From NCBI GenBank assembly GCA_030538335.1, contig JAUNUE010000001.1, positions 1 through 29,538 on the forward strand: DNA of 29,538 nt. The letters are read 5' to 3'. This document shows, in pieces, positions 7,495-14,187 of this stretch (its first letter is position 1; every line of letters begins with the position of its first letter). The notes beneath the pieces are model-generated. The model was not told the DNA's origin and searched no databases. It saw only the letters and a program-made list of their open reading frames with translations. Source of the DNA: Allobrachymonas sp. (GTDB lineage Bacteria; Pseudomonadota; Gammaproteobacteria; Burkholderiales; Burkholderiaceae_C). The position numbers were made by a program, and so were the translations under genes.

Positions 7495-8499
7495 ATGCAG
7501 CTTGCCTCTCCCCTTGGCACGCTGTCTCTTGCAAGGCAGCGGCACGCCACCCGGCCACTCTGGCTGCGGGTCATGGTGTGCCTGCTGCTGGCGTTGGCAG
7601 TGTGGTTGCCATTGCCTTCGCGGGCGCAAGCCGCTACTGGTGGTGTACTGCCGGTGCCTGCGCTTACCGCGCGGGTCATGGATCAGACCAACACGCTCAA
7701 CAGTGCCGAAAAAATACTGCTCGAAGAAAAGCTGAAGAGCTTTGAAGATACCAAGGGCAGCCAGGTTGTCGTGCTGATGGTGCCCACCACCCAGCCTGAA
7801 GCGATCGAGAGCTACGCCTACCGGGTTGCCAGCACCTGGAAAATCGGCAGGCGCGATGTGGGCGATGGCGTACTGGTCGTTGTTGCCAAAGACGACCGCC
7901 GCATGCGCATTGAAGTTGCCAAGGATCTGGAAGGCGCCATTCCTGACTTGATGGCGGCGCGCATCATCGATTACTACATGAAGCCCAAATTCCGCACAGG
8001 CGACTTCGCGGGCGGGCTGGGCACAGCCGTTGACGAGATCACGGCCCTGATCAGTGGCGAAAAATTGCCACCCGTGGCGCCCGAAGGCAATTACCAGCAC
8101 AACGGCGAGCAGATGGACTGGTTCTCGCGCGTGATGATGGTGGTGGTGATTTCCGTCATTGCCAGCAGCGTGCTCAAGGCCATGTTCGGGCGCTTCCTCG
8201 GCTCCATGGCCACGGGCGGCGTCACAGGCGGCATCATGTTCCTGATAGGCGGCACCTTGCTTGCAGCAGGGTTGGCAGGGTTGGCAGGATTTTTCCTCAG
8301 CCTGCTGCTTGGCAGCATGATGCGGCAAGCGGGTGGTCCCGGCATGCGCACGCCAGGGCGCGGCCCCATCATCATCACGGGTGACCCCTTTGGTGGGGGC
8401 TGGGGTGGCGGTGGCGGCTGGGGCGGCGGCGGTGGAGGCGGCTTCAGCTCGGGCGGCGGTGGCAGCTTTGGTGGCGGCGGCGCCTCGGGAGACTGGTAA
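7495..8499 (+). CDS. Secreted TPM-domain protein (YgcG-like) with Gly-rich tail
   Basis: A 334-residue protein. Residues 1 to about 46 form a long signal sequence ending near SRAQA. The TPM domain follows (ARVMDQTNTLNSAEKILLEEKL, KSFEDTKGSQVVVLMVPTT, GRRDVGDGVLVVVAKDDRRM, EVAKDLEGAIPD). Then come one or two membrane segments near residues 205-280 and a C-terminal run made almost entirely of Gly, Trp, Ser and Phe ending GDW, as is common in YgcG relatives. TPM proteins act in the periplasm or at the membrane; a phosphatase activity is known for plant relatives only. The start at 7495 follows AAAGGAC. The stop codon overlaps the next start (TAATG). Confidence 0.92.
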   Translation: MQLASPLGTLSLARQRHATRPLWLRVMVCLLLALAVWLPLPSRAQAATGGVLPVPALTARVMDQTNTLNSAEKILLEEKLKSFEDTKGSQVVVLMVPTTQPEAIESYAYRVASTWKIGRRDVGDGVLVVVAKDDRRMRIEVAKDLEGAIPDLMAARIIDYYMKPKFRTGDFAGGLGTAVDEITALISGEKLPPVAPEGNYQHNGEQMDWFSRVMMVVVISVIASSVLKAMFGRFLGSMATGGVTGGIMFLIGGTLLAAGLAGLAGFFLSLLLGSMMRQAGGPGMRTPGRGPIIITGDPFGGGWGGGGGWGGGGGGGFSSGGGGSFGGGGASGDW

Positions 8500-9029
8500 T
8501 GGCCCCTACCCCTGACCCGGTCATCGAACAGAAAATGGCTGAAAAACCCCAGGCCACCACGGCTGAACTGATTGCGCACTATCTGCCCCCAGAAGTGCTC
8601 GATCGCCTGCAGCAAACCGTGGCCGAATGCGAAACGCAGCACACTGGCCAGTTGCTGCTGTGCATTGAGGCTTCGCTGCCGCCCAGTTATGTGGAGCGCA
8701 ACGCAACGCCGCGCGAACGTGCCATGAAGCTGTTTGGCAAATACGGCGTGTGGGACACCGAAGACAACAACGGCGCCATGCTGTATCTGCTGATGGATCG
8801 GCATTGCATCGAACTGGTGGCCGACCGCGCCCTGCACCGCAAGGTTGCGCAGGAAGAATGGACGGCCATCGTCCAGCAGCTTTGTGAAGCCTTGCGCACC
8901 GCCCAGTACGAAAGTGGGCTGAAGGCCGCCTTGCAGCAGATTTCCAGCCACCAGATCCGCCACTTCCCGGCAGATGGCAACCATGTGCGTGAAAACACCG
9001 TGCCCGACAAGCCGCTGGTGTTGCGCTGA
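8499..9029 (+). CDS. Second TPM-domain protein, apparently soluble
   Basis: A 176-residue protein whose ATG shares one base with the stop of the previous gene, indicating translational coupling. The middle part resembles a TPM domain (QLLLCIEASLPPSYV, ERAMKLFGKYGVWDTEDNNG, AMLYLLMDRHCIELVADRAL), with the usual acidic D-x-E-x-N-N-G turn. No signal peptide or membrane segment is seen, unlike its upstream partner, so it probably faces the cytoplasm. Function is unknown; the pairing of two TPM proteins with LemA recurs in proteobacteria. Confidence 0.85.
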   Translation: MAPTPDPVIEQKMAEKPQATTAELIAHYLPPEVLDRLQQTVAECETQHTGQLLLCIEASLPPSYVERNATPRERAMKLFGKYGVWDTEDNNGAMLYLLMDRHCIELVADRALHRKVAQEEWTAIVQQLCEALRTAQYESGLKAALQQISSHQIRHFPADGNHVRENTVPDKPLVLR

Positions 9030-9054
9030 CCTGTTTGACTCACGAGGTGCCCAT

Positions 9055-9249
9055 ATGCTTTTTGGTTTTGCCATTGTGATGCTTGCGCTGGGTCTGCTCT
9101 CGGGCTTGGCGCTTGTACTGGCCGCCCTCGGCATGGTGGCAGTGGTGCCCGGCATGACTTTGTGGATCACCTTTCCGGTGTTCTGTATCGTCGGTTTTTT
9201 GCTCGCTGCCAGCCAGGCAAAACGGCGCAGATGCGCGCCTTTTCGATAA
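9055..9249 (+). CDS. Small two-helix membrane protein, unknown
   Basis: A 64-residue ORF starting MLFGFAIVMLALGLLSGLAL, with two hydrophobic segments separated by a Pro-Gly turn and a basic tail (KRRRCAPFR). The ATG at 9055 has a fair ribosome binding site (GAGGTG around 9044). It follows the second TPM gene by 25 bp and overlaps the next small ORF by 19 bp, so it looks like part of the same operon. I do not recognise a family. Confidence 0.6.
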   Translation: MLFGFAIVMLALGLLSGLALVLAALGMVAVVPGMTLWITFPVFCIVGFLLAASQAKRRRCAPFR

Positions 9250-9425
9250 GTGCATCCACAGCGCTGACGCTGCTCGCCTTGGCCAGCGCCGTCGTATTGG
9301 TGCTTGGTGCTGCTTCCATGCTTCCCAACCCCGTGGCCTATTCAGGCTCGCTCTGGTTTGTACTGGCCGTCGGCCTGTTGCTTGGGCCACTTGGCCTGGC
9401 GTCTTTCGGACGCCGCGACTCGTAA
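9231..9425 (+). CDS. Small two-helix membrane protein, unknown
   Basis: A 64-residue ORF with two hydrophobic helices (ALTLLALASAVVLVLGAASM and LWFVLAVGLLLGPLGLASF) and a short charged tail. It begins inside the 3' end of the preceding small ORF, which fits translational coupling, although no clear ribosome binding site is visible. It ends 14 bp before a strong hairpin. No family recognised. It could be a paralogue in architecture, though not obviously in sequence, of its neighbour. Confidence 0.55.
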   Translation: MRAFSISASTALTLLALASAVVLVLGAASMLPNPVAYSGSLWFVLAVGLLLGPLGLASFGRRDS

Positions 9426-9438
9426 GAAGCCGCCCATT

Positions 9439-9472
9439 CCGCAAAAGCCCGGAGGCTGCGCGGCTTTTGCGG
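9439..9472 (+). terminator. Terminator-like hairpin closing the lemA-TPM operon
   Basis: Perfect 11-bp inverted repeat CCGCAAAAGCC (9439-9449) and GGCTTTTGCGG (9462-9472) with a 12-nt GC-rich centre, 14 bp after the last stop codon. The T-rich stretch lies inside the arm rather than after it. Confidence 0.65.
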
Positions 9473-9582
9473 TGCTGCAGTTTGTCTCCGGGCTTTGACA
9501 TCCAATCTATGGATCGGCTCGCCTGAATGCATCAGAGTCAATGGTCTGGCGATACCGTAGCAACACCTGCAGGAGATACCCC

Positions 9583-9969
9583 ATGCGTACCATAGGCAAA
9601 CAAACACGAACGCTGGCTGCGCTGCTGCTGGCAACAGCGGGGCTGGGCGCTTGCGCCCAAGCGGGCAACCGCATTCCCAGCCTGAATCCCGCAAGCACCA
9701 GCCAGGTGTTCAAATCGTTCGGTTTGCGCCAGTGCGAAGGTGGCGCAGCCGACCTGCAGCCGTTGGCGCGACAGCTTGAGGGTGCGGGCATAGCGGTTCA
9801 GGCAAGCACCTGTGGTCACGACGGCATGATGCGCCCGGCCGTTTGTGGTGCGGGCGATGGCCGTATTGCCATCTTCCAGATCAGCAGCACAGACGTGGCC
9901 GCCGCGCAACGTCTGGGTTTTGCACCTTTGAGTCACATGCCTGACGCGCAAACTTCATCCTGCCGATAG
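9583..9969 (+). CDS. Small putative lipoprotein, unknown function
   Basis: A 128-residue protein with a lipoprotein-type signal (LAALLLATAGLGAC). The mature part has four further Cys residues (LRQC, ASTC, AVC and a terminal SSC), suggesting disulphides in an exported domain. The ATG at 9583 has AGGAGA at 9571-9576. It lies alone between the lemA operon hairpin and the acetyltransferase gene. I do not recognise the family; the fold may be a small alpha/beta domain, but that is a guess. Confidence 0.7.
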   Translation: MRTIGKQTRTLAALLLATAGLGACAQAGNRIPSLNPASTSQVFKSFGLRQCEGGAADLQPLARQLEGAGIAVQASTCGHDGMMRPAVCGAGDGRIAIFQISSTDVAAAQRLGFAPLSHMPDAQTSSCR

Positions 9970-10091
9970 CGCGCGGCAAGGGCTGTATCGCCCACACCAC
10001 AAGTCACCTGTTGCGATAAAAATCTGTCAAACAGTTTTGATATCGTTGTCACATGCGCCCAGCATCCGGGTTGTCCGGCCTGACTGGGGGC

Positions 10092-10104
10092 GGGGGGGGG
10101 GGGG
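10092..10104 (+). repeat. Homopolymeric tract of 13 G before the acetyltransferase start
   Basis: An uninterrupted run of 13 G, itself preceded by GGGGGC, ending 6 nt before the ATG of the acetyltransferase gene, where a ribosome binding site should be. Runs of this length are prone to slipped-strand changes. Confidence 0.9.
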
Positions 10105-10110
10105 CTTGCC

Positions 10111-10788
10111 ATGGAAAAGTCATGTCGCGACGGAGTCATTGGTGCGGGTGGCATCGTGGTGCCGCCCGTTGTCTACCAACGCGGCTTTCCCGATGCCCTG
10201 CGTGCGCAGGCCGCCGAGTTGTATGACGCCGTGTTCGGCCAGAAACTGGCCTTGGCCATTCCCTGCCGCGAAAAACGCCTGCAATTGCTTGCGGCCAGTT
10301 TCCGGCCTGACCACTGCTTCGTTGCCATGCAGGGCGATGCGCTGGTGGGCATTGCCGGTTTCAAATCGGCCCAAGGCGCCTTTACCGGTGGCATGAACTT
10401 CGATGCGCTGGTGCACCACGTGGGGCATGTGGGTGCATGGCGTGCAGCCGTGGTCTTGTCCATTTACGACCCGCCCTTGCGGCGCAGGCAGCTTCTGCTC
10501 GACCGCATCGTGGTGGCAGACAGCGCGCGTGGGCAGGGCATAGGTTCGCAACTGCTGGAAATCATCAAGAACCATGCCGCGCACACCGGTTGCCGCCGCG
10601 TGCGCCTTTATGTGATCGACACCAACCACACCGCCAAGCGCCTGTACAAGCGGCATGGCTTTCGCCAGACAGCCACCATCAACCTGATGCTGCTGCGGTG
10701 GTTGCTGGGGTTCAGCCGAAATCTCACGATGGAATTTTTCATTCCACGCAAGGCGCGGCAAGTTCGCCCGGTGCGCATTTACAGTTGA
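10111..10788 (+). CDS. GNAT family N-acetyltransferase
   Basis: A 225-residue protein with the GNAT acetyl-CoA-binding signature LLDRIVVADSARGQGIGSQLLEIIKNHA (the R/Q-x-x-G-x-G/A block is RGQGIG) and the later NHTAKRLYKRHGF block. The first 60 residues are family-variable, and the C-terminus has a hydrophobic stretch followed by basic residues. It transfers an acetyl group from acetyl-CoA to an amine; the substrate is unknown. The ATG at 10111 is used because the G-run just upstream can act as a Shine-Dalgarno-like sequence. An upstream ATG at 10053 is one base out of frame, making this a possible phase-variable N-terminus. Confidence 0.9.
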   Translation: MEKSCRDGVIGAGGIVVPPVVYQRGFPDALRAQAAELYDAVFGQKLALAIPCREKRLQLLAASFRPDHCFVAMQGDALVGIAGFKSAQGAFTGGMNFDALVHHVGHVGAWRAAVVLSIYDPPLRRRQLLLDRIVVADSARGQGIGSQLLEIIKNHAAHTGCRRVRLYVIDTNHTAKRLYKRHGFRQTATINLMLLRWLLGFSRNLTMEFFIPRKARQVRPVRIYS

Positions 10789-10803
10789 TTTCGGGCTGAA
10801 CAG

Positions 10804-10815
10804 CGCACGCGTGCG
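10804..10815. promoter_or_regulatory. 12-bp perfect palindrome before pgpA
   Basis: CGCACGCGTGCG is fully palindromic and lies between the acetyltransferase stop and the pgpA start. It could be a protein-binding site or chance in GC-rich DNA. Confidence 0.3.
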
Positions 10816-10842
10816 GCATGCTTCTGCGAAAATGCAGACCCC

Positions 10843-11415
10843 ATGCCAGCACACAACAGCCCTTCAAGCCATAACACCCGTCCCACTTGGGGAATGGTGT
10901 TCAGTCACCCGGCGCATGCGCTGGCGCTGGGCTTTGGCAGCGGACTGGCACCCAGGGCACCGGGTACGGCGGGCACCTTGCTGGCGTGGCTGTTGTTTGC
11001 GGTGATGCAGGCTGCATTGCCGCCTTTGTGGTTGGCGGCATGTGTAATGGTGAGCGTACCCATAGGCTGGTGGGCGTGCACATTAACGGCTTCAAAACTG
11101 GGCTTGAGTGACCCCGGCTGCATCGTCTGGGATGAAATCGCTGCCTTCTGGCTGCTGCTTTGGCTGGCAGATACGCTGATACCACTGCTTGCGCCGCCGG
11201 GCAGTGGGTGGCCCCCGGTGGTTTTGTATGCTGCCGTCTTCGTGGTGTTTCGGTTTTTTGACGCCGCCAAACCATGGCCCGTCAGTTGGGCTGACAGGGT
11301 ATTCAAAGGCCACGGCTGGCGCGGTGGCTGGGGTATCATGTTCGATGATCTGGTGGCCGCCGCCTGCAGTCTGGGTGTGTTGCTGGTAGTGCGTTACATC
11401 GTTGCGTTTTCGTAA
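10843..11415 (+). CDS. pgpA: Phosphatidylglycerophosphatase A
   Basis: A 190-residue membrane protein carrying all PgpA blocks in order: GFGSGLAPRAPGTAGTL near the N-terminus, the acidic SDPGCIVWDEIAAFW, RFFDAAKPWPVSWAD and GIMFDDLVAA near the C-terminus, with four hydrophobic segments. PgpA removes the phosphate from phosphatidylglycerophosphate at the inner membrane to give phosphatidylglycerol. The Asp/Glu residues of the second block are the metal-binding catalytic centre. The ATG at 10843 gives normal family length; the ribosome binding site is weak. In many betaproteobacteria pgpA lies near thiL, which is not seen here. Confidence 0.96.
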   Translation: MPAHNSPSSHNTRPTWGMVFSHPAHALALGFGSGLAPRAPGTAGTLLAWLLFAVMQAALPPLWLAACVMVSVPIGWWACTLTASKLGLSDPGCIVWDEIAAFWLLLWLADTLIPLLAPPGSGWPPVVLYAAVFVVFRFFDAAKPWPVSWADRVFKGHGWRGGWGIMFDDLVAAACSLGVLLVVRYIVAFS

Positions 11416-11495
11416 TGCAACGCTGGTGCAATGATGTGGCTGGAACCGCCGAAGGCGATTCCGGCGCATGCTCTTCCTCTTGGACCTTCACATAC

Positions 11496-11559
11496 GGCGG
11501 AATCTGCTACGCAGGTTCCGCCCTATAGCCAAGCCCCTACAGAAATAGGGTGGGGCTTG
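11496..11559. repeat. Two stem-loops between pgpA and the exporter gene
   Basis: Inverted repeats GGCGGAA/TTCCGCC (11496-11522) and CAAGCCCC/GGGGCTTG (11530-11559) sit between two convergent genes. Neither has a T-run, but as a pair they may serve as a shared transcription end. Confidence 0.4.
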
Positions 11560-11576
11560 CACCCACTCAGATGCCA

Positions 11577-11669
11577 TTACCCCTGCCGCAACAGCACTGG
11601 CAGCATCGAGGTCAGCAGCGCCAGCGCCATGCTCCAGTTGAAGAGCTTGAGCCATTTCGGGTTCTGCAA
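11577..11669 (-). pseudogene. Cut-off C-terminal tail of the LysE-type exporter
   Basis: In the same frame as the exporter and directly after its TGA there are 30 sense codons and then TAA. They encode LQNPKWLKLFNWSMALALL and a short hydrophobic end, which matches the last helix expected for RhtB/LysE proteins. A single base change of CGA or TGG to TGA explains the split. Confidence 0.8.
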
Positions 11670-12254
11670 TCAGGCGCGCAGGCTGTGTCCCGCCACGGCC
11701 CATACGCTGACGCAGGGCAGGTTGGCTATGCCAAAAATCAGTGACGCGACTACTACTGCAGTAGTGCCGCTATGCGCAGGTAGGTAGCTGGAGAACAGGC
11801 CCAGCGCCATCATCCACAGTTTGGGGTTGATCCACTGGAACGCTGCTGCGCCCCAGAAGCCGAGCGGGCGTGCCGTGGGAGTGGAGCTGCTGGCAGCTTG
11901 GTCGGCCGCATGTGCGGCGTCGGTTTGCGGGGCTGGCGCGGCCATCCGCGTCATTTGCCAGGCCAGCCACAGCAGGTACACCAGACCGCCCCATTTCAGC
12001 ACGGCTTGCACCAGCGGGTAGCGTTCGAGCACGCTGGCAATGCCCAGCCCGGTGAGCACCACCATGAAGGTGCCGCCGATTACGATGCCCAGGATGTGCG
12101 GCACCGTGCGCCGCACGCCAAAACGCAAGCCTGAACTCAACAGCATCATGTTGTTGGGGCCGGGCGTGACGGAGGTGACGACGGCGTACAGCAAGATGGG
12201 CAGCAGCACGGCAGCAGACAAGGGTGCATGGGCGACAGGGGTGGGCAGGGGCAT
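11670..12254 (-). CDS. LysE/RhtB-type amino-acid exporter, truncated by an in-frame stop
   Basis: A 194-residue product with the family N-terminal signature TSVTPGPNNMMLLSSGLRFG, followed by GIVIGGTFMVVLTGLGIASV, KWGGLVYLLWLAWQM, a polar Ala/Thr linker and FQWINPKLWMMALGLF. LysE/RhtB proteins export amino acids across the inner membrane. Translation stops at TGA (11670-11672), but the same frame continues with the expected final transmembrane helix to 11577, so about 30 residues are lost. The start at 12254 follows GGGAG. The gene is divergent from a MocR-type regulator with 97 bp between them. It is either a recent loss-of-function allele or tolerates the shorter end. Confidence 0.85.
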   Translation of the reverse strand: MPLPTPVAHAPLSAAVLLPILLYAVVTSVTPGPNNMMLLSSGLRFGVRRTVPHILGIVIGGTFMVVLTGLGIASVLERYPLVQAVLKWGGLVYLLWLAWQMTRMAAPAPQTDAAHAADQAASSSTPTARPLGFWGAAAFQWINPKLWMMALGLFSSYLPAHSGTTAVVVASLIFGIANLPCVSVWAVAGHSLRA

Positions 12255-12297
12255 GACAATCTCCCGGAACAAGGCCCGCATTACAGCACCAAAAACA

Positions 12298-12312
12298 ATA
12301 CAGATACGATAC
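12298..12312. promoter_or_regulatory. Triple ATAC motif in the exporter-regulator divergent spacer
   Basis: ATAC occurs at 12298-12301, 12304-12307 and 12309-12312, spaced 6 and 5 bp apart, midway between the two divergent genes. MocR-type regulators bind direct repeats in such spacers, so this is a candidate operator. Confidence 0.4.
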
Positions 12313-12351
12313 ACGTTGGCAAACATTTTTCCGGTCTGTATGGGTGAAAAC

Positions 12352-13956
12352 ATGGATACAGCCATTGCAAGCGAAAAGGCCCTGTTGCGCCGCGAAGCGG
12401 GCGTGTCGCTGGCCGATCAACTGGCCGCCGTGTTTGCCCAGCGCATCCACGCCGGGCAGCTTGCGCCGGGCGCGCGTCTGCCTTCGGTGCGGCAATGTGC
12501 GGGCCGCTATGGGGTGAGTGCGCATACGGTGGTGGCGGCGTACGACCAGTTGCTGGCGCAGGGGCTGGTGCTGGCCGAGCGCCACCGTGGTTTTTTTGTG
12601 CGCGAAAGGGTGCGACAGGCGGGTCTTGATTCCCAGGTTGGACAAGATGTGTCTGCCAACGCCGCCGGTGGAGAGGCGGCGCTGGTGCCCAATGATGTGG
12701 GCAGCTTGATTCGCACCATGTTTCCCAACGGTACGGGCAGCAGCCCGGCAGGGCATGAAGGCGCACTGCCGCCGGGTGGCGTTGCGGTGGCGCGTTTGGG
12801 CGTAGCGCCCCGTCAAACAATCAAGGCCGATGCACACAGACGCCCATCGGTAGCGGGCACGCATGCGGCGCAGGCTTCTGCCACCCCCTCGCCCGCGTCG
12901 GGCGTGCTGCCGGTGAGCTGGCTCGACGAGGCCCTGCTCACCAAAGCCTTGCGCCGTGCCATTGCACAAGATGCCGGTGCCAATGGCGCAGCGTACGGCA
13001 CGGCGCAGGGCGACCCGCATCTGCGCGACATGCTGGCGCAGCACATCGCACAGCTTGGCGTTGTTGCCCCGGCGGCGCAGATCGTCACCACGGCGGGTGC
13101 CACCCACGCGCTGGACGTGGTGGCGCACACCCTGCTGCAACCGGGCGACGCGGTACTGGTGGATGCGCCCGGCTGGTCGGTCGAGTTTGCGCGGCTGCAG
13201 CGCCTGGGCGTGCGCCTGCTGCCCGTGCCCCGTGGCACGGCGGGGGTGGATGTGGAGGCGCTGGAGCAACTGGCGGCGCAACACCGCCCCAAGCTGTATA
13301 CCACGGTTTCGGTGCTGCACAACCCAACGGGCCACAGCCTGGGGCTGGCGCAGGCGCACCGCGTGCTGCAACTGGCGGAAAAATACGACTTCCATATCGT
13401 AGAAGACGACACCTACGCCAGCTTTGCCGCGCCGCACAGCCCGCGCTATGCCGCACTCGACGGCCTGCAGCGTACTTTTTACATCACGGGTTTCGCCAAA
13501 ATCTTCGCGCCGGGCTGGCGTGTCGGTGGCGTGGCAGCGCCGCAGCGCTGGGTGGAGCAACTGCTCGACACCAAATTGATCGCGGGACTCAACACGCCCA
13601 CCCCTACCGAGCGGGCGCTGGCCATCTGCCTGCAGCAAGGCTGGTTGCGCCGCCACGCCGAATCGGTAGGCACGCGGCTCGATGCGGCACGCAATCGCAC
13701 CATGCAACTGGCGGCGCAGCACCAGATCCCTTTTGCCGCACCGCCGCAAGGCTTGTTCGGCTGGCTTGATGCGGGCGTGGATACCGAAACGCTGGCGCAG
13801 CGCCTGCTCGATCACGACTGGCTGATTGCGCCGGGGCATCTGTTCTACCCTTACCGCACCACCAGCACCTGCATGCGCATCAATTTCGCTGCGGCGCAAG
13901 ACGCGGCATTCTGGCAGTGTCTCGCGCAGGAGAGGGCGAAAATTCTAGGGGTATAG
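12352..13956 (+). CDS. MocR-type regulator (GntR HTH fused to class I aminotransferase fold)
   Basis: A 534-residue protein. Residues 18 to about 85 form a GntR winged helix (LADQLAAVFAQRIHAGQL, LPSVRQCAGRYGVSAHTVVAAYDQL). A linker of roughly 100 residues, Gly/Ala/Pro-rich and longer than usual, leads to an aminotransferase-like domain with GDPHLRDMLAQHIAQLG, TTAGATHALDVVAHTLL, VLHNPTGHSL, VEDDTYASFA and the PLP-binding Lys383 in GFAKIFAPGWRVGG. Such proteins sense PLP or amino compounds and regulate neighbouring genes; here the divergent LysE-type exporter is the obvious target. The start is ATG 12352, with ATG 12340 as an alternative. A -35-like TTGGCA at 12316 lies so close that the message may have almost no leader. 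Confidence 0.9.
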   Translation: MDTAIASEKALLRREAGVSLADQLAAVFAQRIHAGQLAPGARLPSVRQCAGRYGVSAHTVVAAYDQLLAQGLVLAERHRGFFVRERVRQAGLDSQVGQDVSANAAGGEAALVPNDVGSLIRTMFPNGTGSSPAGHEGALPPGGVAVARLGVAPRQTIKADAHRRPSVAGTHAAQASATPSPASGVLPVSWLDEALLTKALRRAIAQDAGANGAAYGTAQGDPHLRDMLAQHIAQLGVVAPAAQIVTTAGATHALDVVAHTLLQPGDAVLVDAPGWSVEFARLQRLGVRLLPVPRGTAGVDVEALEQLAAQHRPKLYTTVSVLHNPTGHSLGLAQAHRVLQLAEKYDFHIVEDDTYASFAAPHSPRYAALDGLQRTFYITGFAKIFAPGWRVGGVAAPQRWVEQLLDTKLIAGLNTPTPTERALAICLQQGWLRRHAESVGTRLDAARNRTMQLAAQHQIPFAAPPQGLFGWLDAGVDTETLAQRLLDHDWLIAPGHLFYPYRTTSTCMRINFAAAQDAAFWQCLAQERAKILGV

Positions 13957-13990
13957 CCACTGCAGAGCCAAGCAGCGATGGATTCCTGAT

Positions 13991-14015
13991 CCGTTCGGGC
14001 TGAGCCTGTCGAAGC
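13991..14015 (+). repeat. Dispersed intergenic repeat, half element
   Basis: The stretch begins CCGTTCGGGCTGAGCCTG and continues TCGAAGC. From general knowledge this is a short motif scattered through intergenic DNA of many betaproteobacteria, often as an inverted pair. Only one copy is seen here. Confidence 0.55.
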
Positions 14016-14123
14016 CTCTCTTGCCTCAAGCCATCCGAAAAGCCTGTCGTGGGCACAGCCCAATGGTTCAGGGCGGGTGGTTTTCCAATGGTTGTCAGAT
14101 AAGGGTATACACCACGCAAAAAT

Positions 14124-14182
14124 GTTGCTGCGCACGAAAATTTCGCCATAGACTAACTCCGGGATTTTTCAAGCGCAGCAAC
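14124..14182 (+). promoter_or_regulatory. Long inverted repeat in the livG leader
   Basis: Perfect 10-bp arms GTTGCTGCGC (14124-14133) and GCGCAGCAAC (14173-14182) enclose 39 nt that contain a small palindrome CGAAAATTTCG. The right arm ends 5 nt before the livG ATG, over the place where the ribosome binds. No purine-rich Shine-Dalgarno sequence is seen there. Confidence 0.55.
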
Positions 14183-14187
14183 AACGA

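Noticed and set aside
7090..8328. A 412-codon minus-strand frame opposite lemA and the TPM gene
   Set aside because: Its His-rich composition is the reverse of TPM and LemA codons, and it has no ribosome binding site.
8380..8499. Gly-rich end of the TPM gene as an assembly artefact
   Set aside because: The frame stays open, the Gly/Trp/Phe/Ser pattern is common at the ends of YgcG-type proteins, and the stop is coupled to the next gene.
11770..13899. A 709-codon open frame antisense to the MocR gene
   Set aside because: It crosses a divergent promoter region and both real genes and has no recognisable domain. It is a shadow.
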